Origin: Phycisphaerales bacterium
GTDB lineage: Bacteria; Planctomycetota; Phycisphaerae; Phycisphaerales; SM1A02
Assembly (NCBI GenBank): GCA_029243925.1
Contig: JAQWRC010000200.1
Span: 1 to 7,198 of the forward strand
DNA: 7,198 nt
Direction: 5' to 3'
Shown one piece after another: positions 1-6,545 of the stretch (position 1 is the stretch's first letter; each line of letters opens with the position of its first letter). Under the pieces are notes generated by a model, which did no database searches, was not told where the DNA came from, and worked only from the letters and a program-made list of their open reading frames with translations. Made by a program: the position numbers and the translations under genes.

Positions 1-135
1 TATTCCAATCAACTCAAGTCGATTACGGCTGGTGCAGGGAGCTATTCCATGGAGTATTCCCACGATGAGAATACGCCTCCAAATGTGCAGGCCGAAGTCA
101 TCAAGGCCTACAGCCCGACGCACGATGAGGATTGA
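1..135 (+). CDS. Elongation factor G-type GTPase, C-terminal end (partial)
   Basis: This is the 3' end of a gene that begins before the window: 44 residues in frame 1, then TGA at 133-135. The peptide contains LKSITAGAGSYSMEYSHDE followed by PPNVQAEVIKAY, which matches the final beta-strand and helix of EF-G domain V (family pattern: LRS-T-G-G/R-x-S/T-x-x-M-E-[FY]-x-x-Y/D-E-x-x-P-x-x-V). In the intact protein this end lies next to the ribosomal A site and helps drive tRNA-mRNA translocation during elongation and ribosome recycling with RRF. Planctomycetes and many other bacteria carry several EF-G paralogues. The AGAGS in place of the common GGRGS/GGRGT favours a paralogue (EF-G2 type) over the main fusA product, but 44 residues cannot settle this. 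No intrinsic terminator with a T-tract is visible after the stop. Confidence 0.8.
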   Translation, partial: YSNQLKSITAGAGSYSMEYSHDENTPPNVQAEVIKAYSPTHDED

Positions 136-194
136 TTCAACTCGGCGAGTCTTGCGTGCCGCCCTCTGAGAGGCAATCACGCTAGTATCCAGCA

Positions 195-1031
195 ATGCGA
201 ACCATGGCACTTGCCATTCTCTGTCTTCTTGCGCTGCCAGGCTGCGTGTTTGACGACTTCAACGATGTCGGCGGAATGTTCACGCCCAAGACGCCGACCG
301 AAGCGGCCCGGGATGCTCTGGATCCATACAGTCCGGACCTGCGGCGTGAGGGCATTGTGCTGCTTTCCAATGCCACATTTGGTGGGGCAGAAATCTACCT
401 GGAGATGTATCGCACCTATGTCGCCGACGAAACGGATCCGCTTGTCCGTGCAGCGGCGATTGCCGCATTGGGGCGGCATGGAACACCGGAAGATGCGATG
501 CGTATCGTGCCATGGCTTGATCCCGAGGTATCCAGCAGTGGGAATGTCCGCTGGGTTGCCGCCAAGGCCCTGCAGCGTTTGCACAATTCGGAATCAGTCG
601 AGCCACTCATTGATGCCATGACCAACCAAGAAGAAGAGGGTGAAGTGAGGGCTGCAGCAGCCATTGCTCTTGGGCAGTATCAGGAAGACCGCGTCTTTCA
701 GGCACTCCTTCTGGCTCTTGATGATCGTCGGCTTTCAGTGAATCTCGACGCCGCGCAATCGCTGGCGATGCTGACCGGAGAATCATTCGGACTTGATCGA
801 GTGGCATGGCAGCGGTGGTATCAGGGGCTGGAGAAGAAATCCACCCTGTTTTCCGGCCACCGTGACTACTACTATCCCACCTACACCCGCAACAAATTGT
901 GGTTTGAGTACATCGCATTTTGGCTTCAGCAAAATCATGAAACATCAATGCAGCCAGCGGGACTTCGGCCGAGCACACCGGAACGCAAGACGTGGGATGA
1001 AGACACGTCGCCAACTCCTGACGCGTCCTGA
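195..1031 (+). CDS. HEAT-repeat lipoprotein of unknown function
   Basis: A 278-residue protein. Residues 1-17 form a lipoprotein signal: MRTMALAILC LLALPGC with the lipobox LPGC and Cys17 as the expected lipidation site, so the mature protein should be membrane-anchored on the periplasmic side. From about residue 40 to 195 it is made of helical HEAT/PBS-lyase-like repeats: DPLVRAAAIAALG (81-93), GNVRWVAAKALQRL (116-129), GEVRAAAAIALGQY (149-162) and VNLDAAQSLAMLTG (182-195). The segment TGESFGLDRVAWQRWY (194-209) resembles a closing motif that I associate with planctomycete HEAT proteins. The tail (221-247) is rich in Tyr, Phe and Trp, and the last 30 residues are polar. HEAT arrays are protein-binding scaffolds; no catalytic motif is visible. 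An in-frame TAG at 183-185 makes ATG 195 the first usable start; ATG 204 would keep a shorter signal. No well-placed Shine-Dalgarno is seen (GAGAGG at 168-173 is about 21 nt away). The MATE gene follows after 44 nt, so the two may be co-transcribed. Confidence 0.75.
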   Translation: MRTMALAILCLLALPGCVFDDFNDVGGMFTPKTPTEAARDALDPYSPDLRREGIVLLSNATFGGAEIYLEMYRTYVADETDPLVRAAAIAALGRHGTPEDAMRIVPWLDPEVSSSGNVRWVAAKALQRLHNSESVEPLIDAMTNQEEEGEVRAAAAIALGQYQEDRVFQALLLALDDRRLSVNLDAAQSLAMLTGESFGLDRVAWQRWYQGLEKKSTLFSGHRDYYYPTYTRNKLWFEYIAFWLQQNHETSMQPAGLRPSTPERKTWDEDTSPTPDAS

Positions 1032-1075
1032 CGAACGAACCACACTGATGCTTCGACCTGCTACCGTGTCGCTCC

Positions 1076-2581
1076 TTGTCTGATACGAAATCAACCAAAT
1101 CACCCGCATCCGATGGCCAGATCAAGTCAGGCCGTCTGGTGGGCAAATCGCTTACGGCGGCAATCGCAATTGTGGCGCTCCCCGTACTTGTGCAGCAGTT
1201 TCTTGCCGCGGCGGTCGGATTGGTCGACAAGATGCTTGCTGGGGCACTCCCCCCCGAGATGGTGACCGCGGCATTGGATGGGCTTGGTGTGGGCTCCTAT
1301 GTCGGATGGTTCATTGGTATCGCCATGGCCGGACTTGGTATCGGCGGGCAGGCTTTGATCGCCAGAGCAATGGGGTCCGGAGATGGCCCACTTGGTGAGC
1401 GTGCATTGGGGCAGGCGCTTTCACTCTCGATGTTGTGGGGAATTCTTGTCGCCGGTGTGATGTGGTGGTGCGCACCATTGCTGGCGGAACTCGCCTTTTT
1501 ACCTGGACAGACGGAGGCTCGCGCCTTCTGCACCGAGTACGTCCGCATCATCGCGGTGGGCCTTCCGTTCTTCGGCCTGATGATGGTTGGCGGCATGTGC
1601 ATGCATGGGGCCGGGGAGTCTCTGCTTCCTTCGCTCATCGCGTTGGCGATGAACATCGTGAATGTCGGTGTTTCGTGGGTGCTTTCCGGCGCCGATCTCC
1701 GTTTGGGTGAGTCGGTTTGGGAGAATCCATTCAGTTTCGACATGCACGTTGGTGGTATTGCATGGGGATCCACCTTCAGCTTTTTCATTGGCGGCATATT
1801 GACCATAGTTGTGCTGCTCAGAGGCATCAAGGATCTTCAATTGCGTCTGCCGCGTCTCTTCCCCAGGTGGGACATCGGGAGTCGAGTCATTCGCATTGGC
1901 GTCCCGAACTTCCTTGAAGGGTGTTCGATGTGGGCGGCGAATCTCGTGGTGTTGTGGTTCATCGGCGAGGTCGCAGAGGAAGACATGCAGGAAACGCTTT
2001 CTGCAAGTGGCTCTGGTTCCGAGGAACTTGCCGCTGCTGGAGAAGGCTTGCAAGGTGCCCACATCATTGCGGTGCAATGGGAGGCATTCAGTTTCATGCC
2101 CGGCTTCGCCATCGGCATCGCCGCAGGAGCGATTGCCGGTCAGTTTCTTGGTGCGGGCAATGTGCACATGGCCCGGAAGGCGGTCTGGTCCTGCCTTGGG
2201 CTTGGCATCGTCATCATGGGCCTGTGTGGTGTTGGTCTCATGCTGTGGGGCAAGGCGCTGACAGGCTTGGTGAGTGAAGAGGCGCTGCACCTGGAGGTCG
2301 TGCCCAAGTTGCTCTTTATCTGCGGCGCAACCCAGGTGTTCTTCGCCATTTCGATGGTGGTGCGTCAGGCGCTGCGCGGAACAGGCGATACGACATGGGT
2401 GTTCTTCATCACCACATGTTCCAGTTACATGGTTCGTCTGCCGCTGGCATGGTTCCTTGGGGTCCATCTCGAACTTGGTCTTGTAGGAATCTGGATTGGG
2501 CTGTGCGGCGAATTGGTGGTTCGCGCGTTGCTCTTCCTTGCCCGATTCCTGCATGGAGGTTGGGCTCGGCGGGCATTGTGA
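1076..2581 (+). CDS. MATE-family efflux transporter
   Basis: A 501-residue inner-membrane protein with about twelve hydrophobic segments, close to the usual 440-500 of the MATE (NorM/DinF) family. These proteins export drugs or metabolites in exchange for Na+ or H+. The first half opens with VALPVLVQQFLAAAVGLVDKM (around 33-53), with the TM1 Asp (D51) typical of the family. The second half has IGVPNFLEG (274-282), a glycine-rich helix with GQFLGAGN (355-362), and the hallmark VRQALRGTGDT (429-439). Two polar loops are longer than usual: 204-226 and 299-327, the latter rich in Glu, Ser and Gly. The start is uncertain. An in-frame TGA at 1046-1048 limits the frame; TTG 1076 is the best upstream choice but has no Shine-Dalgarno, and GTG 1139 (residue 22) would still leave TM1 complete. 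It lies 44 nt after the HEAT lipoprotein gene and ends 6 nt before the stop of the opposing phosphoesterase gene. The substrate cannot be predicted. Confidence 0.9.
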   Translation: MSDTKSTKSPASDGQIKSGRLVGKSLTAAIAIVALPVLVQQFLAAAVGLVDKMLAGALPPEMVTAALDGLGVGSYVGWFIGIAMAGLGIGGQALIARAMGSGDGPLGERALGQALSLSMLWGILVAGVMWWCAPLLAELAFLPGQTEARAFCTEYVRIIAVGLPFFGLMMVGGMCMHGAGESLLPSLIALAMNIVNVGVSWVLSGADLRLGESVWENPFSFDMHVGGIAWGSTFSFFIGGILTIVVLLRGIKDLQLRLPRLFPRWDIGSRVIRIGVPNFLEGCSMWAANLVVLWFIGEVAEEDMQETLSASGSGSEELAAAGEGLQGAHIIAVQWEAFSFMPGFAIGIAAGAIAGQFLGAGNVHMARKAVWSCLGLGIVIMGLCGVGLMLWGKALTGLVSEEALHLEVVPKLLFICGATQVFFAISMVVRQALRGTGDTTWVFFITTCSSYMVRLPLAWFLGVHLELGLVGIWIGLCGELVVRALLFLARFLHGGWARRAL

Positions 2582-2587
2582 TGCTGC

Positions 2588-3355
2588 TCAGAGGCCCTGC
2601 AGCAGACGCTGCCCGAGGACGGGGGGGAGGCCAGCGGCTTGCGTCTCAAGGATTGTCTGGTTGATGTCGTATTCGGTCCGGTGCAACGTGAATGTGCGGG
2701 CATCAGTATCGAGTACAGCCCAACTTGCTCTTGGATCACTGTCGCGAGGCTGGCCGACTGCTCCTGGATTGCAGAGATACCTGTGACCCCGGGGAAGTGC
2801 GACAGGATGTTCCGGTTCGGGGGAGATGCACTTGACTGCTTCCACGGGGCAGAAATCTTCAGCAAGCACATCTTCGGAAACCGCGAAAATGCGGGGTATG
2901 TGCGTGTGACCGACGAGCCCGATCGAGGTTGAAAATGACGACAGTGCTTCCGCAGCGGTTTCGGCATCTAGCACATAGGCGGACGATTCGGGGTGTGGCG
3001 TATCGTGCGCACAGGTGATGTCGTGCTTTGAAACCTCAAGCGTCTTCATGCGGACGAGGGCATCGACGTCGCGATCACTGAGTTGATTGCGAGTCCATTC
3101 GATTGCGGCCCATGCAATGGGATTGAACTTTCGATGTGCCCATTCATCGAACACGGCTTCATCATGATTGCCGCGAACAAGGATGTCGCAGTAGGTCATG
3201 GCCAGTTCAAGGCATCGTGCGGGAGAAGGGCCGTAGCCGACGATGTCTCCAAGGCAGTAGATTTCTTCAACGTCCGCACGGCCAAGTGCATTGAGCACCG
3301 CCATGAATGCATTTGCGTTGCCATGGATATCGGAGATGACGCCGATTCGTGCCAT
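2588..3355 (-). CDS. Calcineurin-like metallophosphoesterase (YfcE/MJ0936 type)
   Basis: A 255-residue two-metal phosphoesterase. All core motifs are present in order: SDIHGN (8-13, metal ligands D9 and H11), GDIVGYGPSP (36-45, bridging D37), GNHD (62-65, N63 and H64), H117 in CAHDTP, and GHTH (149-152, H150 and H152). NPGAVGQPRD (196-205) is the C-terminal signature of the soluble single-domain subfamily (Pfam Metallophos_2). Relatives hydrolyse phosphodiesters such as model cyclic or dinucleotide substrates, but the natural substrate is usually unknown. The residue after H117 is Asp where Gly is common. The protein has no signal peptide, so it should be cytosolic. ATG 3355 is preceded by GAGGG (3366-3370) at 10 nt. 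The gene lies 61 nt downstream of infC on the same strand, with no clear terminator between, so it probably shares the infC transcript. A run of seven C on the coding strand (seven G at 2621-2627 on +) lies close to the 3' end. Confidence 0.9.
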   Translation of the reverse strand: MARIGVISDIHGNANAFMAVLNALGRADVEEIYCLGDIVGYGPSPARCLELAMTYCDILVRGNHDEAVFDEWAHRKFNPIAWAAIEWTRNQLSDRDVDALVRMKTLEVSKHDITCAHDTPHPESSAYVLDAETAAEALSSFSTSIGLVGHTHIPRIFAVSEDVLAEDFCPVEAVKCISPEPEHPVALPRGHRYLCNPGAVGQPRDSDPRASWAVLDTDARTFTLHRTEYDINQTILETQAAGLPPVLGQRLLQGL

Positions 3356-3416
3356 GTGGCTGCTGCCCTCGAATCAAGGTTGATGGCCTGGATCAAGGAA
3401 GATTCAGGCTGGAGAC

Positions 3417-4184
3417 TCAATCCTGCTGTTCTACCGACTCTTCGGCCGGGCTGTCTTCCACGGCCTCTGTGACGGACTCGGCTGGTGTGATTTCGGCGGT
3501 GGAATCGATGGCGATTTCCTCGGCGATCGCCTCGGGGACCAACGGCTCAGTCGTTGGGTCTTCCTCCGCTGAAGCGGCACTGGCCGCGGTCGCGGCGGCG
3601 GATTCCATCTGTTGTTTCAACCGGGCGATCTTCGTTTTGTCTGGTGCAAGGATCATTGACATGCGCCGACCGGCCATGCGTGCAGGTGTCTCCACCTTGG
3701 CGATGTCTTCAAGCGTTTCGATCACATGCTTCATCCGCTCGTTGCCGCGTTCCTTGTGCAGCATTTCGCGGCCACGGAAGTTCTGGACGATCTGGACCTT
3801 GTGTCCTTCCATCAGGAATCGTCGCGCCTGGTCAAGTCGGATCGCAACGTCATGTGGATCGATCTTCATTGATCTGCCCAATCGCACTTCCTTCATTTCC
3901 AACGTCTTGGATCTGGCGCGATTAGCTTTTTCCTTCTTCGACTGCTCGTATCGATACTTGCCGAAGTCAAGAATCCTGCACACCGGAGGGTCGCTGTCGG
4001 GCGATACCTCGACCAGGTCGAGATCGACTTCGCGTGCTCGGGTAATGGCGTCATCAACGCTGATCACCCCGATCATGTTTTCGTTTTCATCAATCAGACG
4101 CACCGGTGACTTCTTGATGCGGTCGTTGATCCGGGGGAGATTCCTGATGGCTTCCTGTGGCTTGAAATATCTTCGGCGTGCGAT
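3417..4184 (-). CDS. infC: Translation initiation factor IF3, AUC start, acidic C-terminal extension
   Basis: IF3 binds the 30S subunit, keeps it apart from 50S and proofreads the initiator tRNA-start codon pair. The N-domain starts at RINDRI (18-23) and carries DLVEVSPDSDPPVCRILDFG (56-75). A basic linker, YEQSKKEKANRARSK, follows at 79-93. The C-domain contains MKEVRLG (97-103), NFRGREM (135-141) and RMSMILAPDK (174-183). Residues 184-255 are an added tail rich in Ala, Glu, Thr and Ser, acidic from about 207, giving 255 residues against about 180 in E. coli. I chose ATC at 4184-4182 as start. AGGAG at 4197-4193 lies 8 nt upstream, and the reading gives MARRRYFKP directly before the family's conserved core. 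The in-frame TTG at 4226 would add 14 residues but has no properly spaced ribosome site and would read through a hairpin. The gene follows thrS, as in many bacteria, but rpmI and rplT do not follow. Confidence 0.95.
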   Translation of the reverse strand: MARRRYFKPQEAIRNLPRINDRIKKSPVRLIDENENMIGVISVDDAITRAREVDLDLVEVSPDSDPPVCRILDFGKYRYEQSKKEKANRARSKTLEMKEVRLGRSMKIDPHDVAIRLDQARRFLMEGHKVQIVQNFRGREMLHKERGNERMKHVIETLEDIAKVETPARMAGRRMSMILAPDKTKIARLKQQMESAAATAASAASAEEDPTTEPLVPEAIAEEIAIDSTAEITPAESVTEAVEDSPAEESVEQQD

Positions 4185-4192
4185 GGTGCAGG

Positions 4193-4198
4193 CTCCTA
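4193..4198 (-). promoter_or_regulatory. Ribosome binding site deciding the infC AUC start
   Basis: The - strand reads TAGGAG followed by CCTGCACC and then ATC. AGGAG is a strong match to the 16S anti-Shine-Dalgarno sequence, with an 8-nt spacer to the AUC codon. It is one of the clearest ribosome sites in this window, where several other genes lack one. This makes AUC 4184 a much better start than the upstream in-frame TTG or GTG codons. Confidence 0.75.
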
Positions 4199-4201
4199 GC
4201 A

Positions 4202-4219
4202 ATGTGCGGTCACGCACAC
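4202..4219 (-). promoter_or_regulatory. Stem-loop in the infC leader just upstream of the ribosome binding site
   Basis: On the - strand TGTGCG-TGAC-CGCACA (4218-4203) forms six Watson-Crick pairs around a UGAC tetraloop, plus a closing G-U pair (4219/4202). It ends about 4 nt before TAGGAG. The left arm GTGTGCG (4219-4213) could instead pair with CGCACGC at 4286-4280 (seven pairs, one of them G-U). The two helices would exclude each other, a layout seen in RNA switches. The pairing is visible in the sequence; a regulatory role is inference. Confidence 0.45.
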
Positions 4220-4320
4220 GAAGCAACCCTGAGGTGCTCGAGTCGAGTGCCGACTGTGGTCATTCATGGAGTGGGCAATGCGTGCGCAGTCATGCGTCGC
4301 GTTGACCTGTGGACGTCTGG

Positions 4321-4348
4321 ATAATATGGGTCCGGCGCGTGATGTCCA
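4321..4348 (-). promoter_or_regulatory. Predicted sigma70-type promoter for infC
   Basis: On the - strand TGGACA (4348-4343, five of six matches to TTGACA), a 16-nt spacer, and TATTAT (4326-4321, five of six matches to TATAAT) lie in the gap between thrS and infC. Transcription would begin near 4314, giving infC a leader of about 130 nt. It would allow infC and the phosphoesterase to be expressed independently of thrS. Confidence 0.6.
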
Positions 4349-4448
4349 GCTCCTCGTGCTCCGTGGATTCCCGATGGAATCTCATGCGTATCGGAGTTCG
4401 TGAAGCGTACCAGCACGACAGCCCGGATCGCAAGGGATCATCCGAAGA

Positions 4449-6545
4449 TCAGGGCATTTCCTCATCTGCAGTTGCTTCTGGGAAATGGTCCATTTGGAGT
4501 GTGCGTTCGCCTCGAGTGGCGATTTCGGCATCCAGCGATTCGATCAGAGCCTCCAGTGGGATGGCACCGAGATCACGCTCGATTCCATGGGCTCTGACGC
4601 TGACTGTTCCAGCTTCGGCATCGCGGGGCCCGACGACGAAAAGGTATGGGATCTTCATGGTGGCGGCATTGCGGATACGTGCTTGCAGCCGGTCGTTGGA
4701 ATCGTCCAGAGTCACTCGGGCGCCAATTGATCTGAGTCGTTCATGGACAGCATTGGCGTACTCGGCACTCTTCTCGCTGACGGGGAGGACGCAGGCCTGT
4801 TCAGGAGCCAGCCACGTGGGGAAGGCGCCTGCAAAGTGCTCGATGAGTACGCCGACGAATCGCTCCCATGAACCAAATGGAGCACGGTGGATCATGACCG
4901 GCCGGTGACGTTCATTGTCGGAACCGACGTAGGAGAGATCAAAGCGTTCTGGCAGGTTGTAATCAACCTGAATTGTGCCGAGTTGCCATTCTCTTCCGAT
5001 CACATCTCGGACGACGAAGTCGATCTTCGGTCCGTAGAAGGCTGCTTCGCCGGGTTCTTCCGTGAAGGGGACGCCCTGAGAGGCCGCGGCATCTCGGCAC
5101 GCCTGTTCTGCCTTGTCCCAGTTGGCTGGATTCCCGACATACTTGTCGCCGTCAGGGTCACGGAGGCCAACGCGAACTCGGTAGTCGTCCATGTGGAGCG
5201 TTTTGAAGATGATCTTGACGATGTCCAGACATCCTGCGACTTCAGCTGCGACCTGGTCTTCGGTGCAAAACAGGTGCGCGTCGTCTTGGGTGAACCCGCG
5301 AACGCGAGTCATGCCTCCAAGCTCGCCAGACTGTTCGTATCGATAGACGGTGCCAAACTCATTCAATCGCAGTGGAAGGTTGCGGTAGGACCTCGGTTCA
5401 CTGGCGTAGATCCGAATGTGGTGAGGGCAGTTCATCGGCTTGAGGAGATAGCCTTCGATGTCTCCATCAGACATCAGGTTGGTCAATTCGGCACAGGAAC
5501 AGCCTTCGTCCGACAGACGCTGCAGTTGGTCTGGGTCGATCAGAGGTGGATACTGACTTTCCTGGTAGTACGGATAGTGCCCGGAGGTCCGGTAGAGATC
5601 GAGTTTGCCGATATGGGGGGTGAAGACTTCGTGATAGCCCTGTCGTTTCAGTTCTTCACCGATGAATCGCTGCAATTCGTTCCTGAGCACCGCCCCTCGG
5701 GGAGTCCACAGGATAAGGCCCTGACCGACCATTTCATCAATGGCGAACAGTTGCAACTGCCTGCCGATGACGCGGTGGTCACGTTGTCTGGCCTCTTCGA
5801 GATGTTCGAGATGTGTCGCCAGTGAAGCAGCGTCAAAGAATGCTGTTCCGTAGACACGGGTCAGTCGATCAGAGTCTGCGTCGCCATGCCAGTAGCTGGC
5901 GGCCACACTCATGATCTTGCAGGCGCCGATTCGTCCCGTGGATGGAGCGTGTGGCCCACGGCAGAGATCTTCCCAATGCTCGCCCGGGTTCCCGGTGGCG
6001 TACCAACTGAGCGAAGTCGAGCCTGCTTCGGCGGCTCGCTCCGCATTGTCAATTTTGTACTTGCTGCCTTCTTGGCGAAGTTTGTCGAGCCCTTCATCGA
6101 GACCAAGTTCGTATCTGGTGAAGGGGCGATCTTCACTGATGATGGACTGCATTTCCTTTTCGATGGATTCGAAGTCCTCTTCGCGTATTGGTCGTTCTTC
6201 AGGGACAGCAATGTCGTAGTAGAACCCGTATTCAAGTGCTGGGCCATAGACGAGTTGGACACCGGGAATCACGCGTTCGATGGCTTCGGCCATCACATGA
6301 GCACAACTGTGTCGAATCAGTTCCAGGGCGTCGGCAGAGGGAGTCTGGCCCTTTCGCGGCGCGGTAATGATGGAAATCGACGCGTCATGATCAATCGTGT
6401 GATCAAGATCGACCAGAACATCGTCGATTCGAGCTCCGATGGCGGCTTTGGCCAGTCCGGATCCAATGGATGCGGCAACGGCTCTGGGAGAGGTCGCTTG
6501 ATCAAACTGCTTGGTGGAACCGTCTGGGAGGGTGATGCAGGGCAT
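4449..6545 (-). CDS. thrS: Threonyl-tRNA synthetase
   Basis: A 698-residue class II synthetase that charges tRNA-Thr in the cytosol. Domains in order: TGS domain beginning MPCITLPDGS; the editing (SAD) domain with HSCAH (H79, H83) and CRGPH (C195, H199), so Ser-tRNA-Thr proofreading should be intact; the catalytic core; and the C-terminal anticodon-binding domain from about residue 575. Zinc ligands are C373 (MNCPHH), H424 (DDAHLFC) and H553 (MIHRAPFGSWERF). Motif 2 has the YRYEQSGELGG form, with R402. An extra segment of about 25 residues, relative to E. coli, sits before MNCPHH and contains CSC (349-351). Start choice: ATG 6545 puts the TGS domain at the N-terminus as usual; in-frame ATGs at 6617 and 6647 would add 24 or 34 residues not typical of the family. 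No clear Shine-Dalgarno is seen at any of the three. infC follows after 264 nt on the same strand. Confidence 0.95.
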   Translation of the reverse strand: MPCITLPDGSTKQFDQATSPRAVAASIGSGLAKAAIGARIDDVLVDLDHTIDHDASISIITAPRKGQTPSADALELIRHSCAHVMAEAIERVIPGVQLVYGPALEYGFYYDIAVPEERPIREEDFESIEKEMQSIISEDRPFTRYELGLDEGLDKLRQEGSKYKIDNAERAAEAGSTSLSWYATGNPGEHWEDLCRGPHAPSTGRIGACKIMSVAASYWHGDADSDRLTRVYGTAFFDAASLATHLEHLEEARQRDHRVIGRQLQLFAIDEMVGQGLILWTPRGAVLRNELQRFIGEELKRQGYHEVFTPHIGKLDLYRTSGHYPYYQESQYPPLIDPDQLQRLSDEGCSCAELTNLMSDGDIEGYLLKPMNCPHHIRIYASEPRSYRNLPLRLNEFGTVYRYEQSGELGGMTRVRGFTQDDAHLFCTEDQVAAEVAGCLDIVKIIFKTLHMDDYRVRVGLRDPDGDKYVGNPANWDKAEQACRDAAASQGVPFTEEPGEAAFYGPKIDFVVRDVIGREWQLGTIQVDYNLPERFDLSYVGSDNERHRPVMIHRAPFGSWERFVGVLIEHFAGAFPTWLAPEQACVLPVSEKSAEYANAVHERLRSIGARVTLDDSNDRLQARIRNAATMKIPYLFVVGPRDAEAGTVSVRAHGIERDLGAIPLEALIESLDAEIATRGERTLQMDHFPEATADEEMP

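Larger units (their letters stand above)
4185..4448 (-). other. thrS-infC intergenic region (infC leader)
   Basis: These 264 bases carry the predicted infC promoter, the leader stem-loop and the AGGAG ribosome site. Immediately after the thrS stop there is only a weak inverted repeat (CGGAT/ATCCG, arms at 4444-4440 and 4428-4424, 11-nt loop) with no T-run, so I do not call a terminator. No small gene with a convincing start was seen here. Confidence 0.6.

Noticed and set aside
140..173. Two short perfect palindromes, ACTCGGCGAGT (140-150) and CCTCTGAGAGG (163-173), as a terminator
   Set aside because: Each gives only about four pairs with a three-base loop and neither is followed by a T-run, so a terminator call is not supported.
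1499..2554. Long open frame on - opposite the MATE gene (351 codons)
   Set aside because: His/Gln/Arg-rich composition typical of the reverse complement of membrane-protein codons; no motif found.
3356..3416. Inverted repeat TTGAT/ATCAA between infC and the phosphoesterase gene as a terminator
   Set aside because: Only five A/T-rich pairs with a seven-base loop and no T-tract.
4185..4226. Longer IF3 reading from TTG 4226 (14 extra residues)
   Set aside because: It lacks a properly spaced ribosome site (AGGG abuts the TTG), would run through the leader hairpin and AGGAG, and adds residues unlike IF3 family N-termini.
3349..4305. Long open frame on + opposite infC (318 codons)
   Set aside because: It is exactly antisense to a well-supported gene, has low-complexity Ser/Ala-rich and Arg-rich content, and matches no family I recognise; it reflects codon bias in infC.
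4887..5825. Long open frame on + opposite thrS (312 codons)
   Set aside because: It is antisense to conserved ThrRS catalytic motifs and has no ribosome site or recognisable domain.
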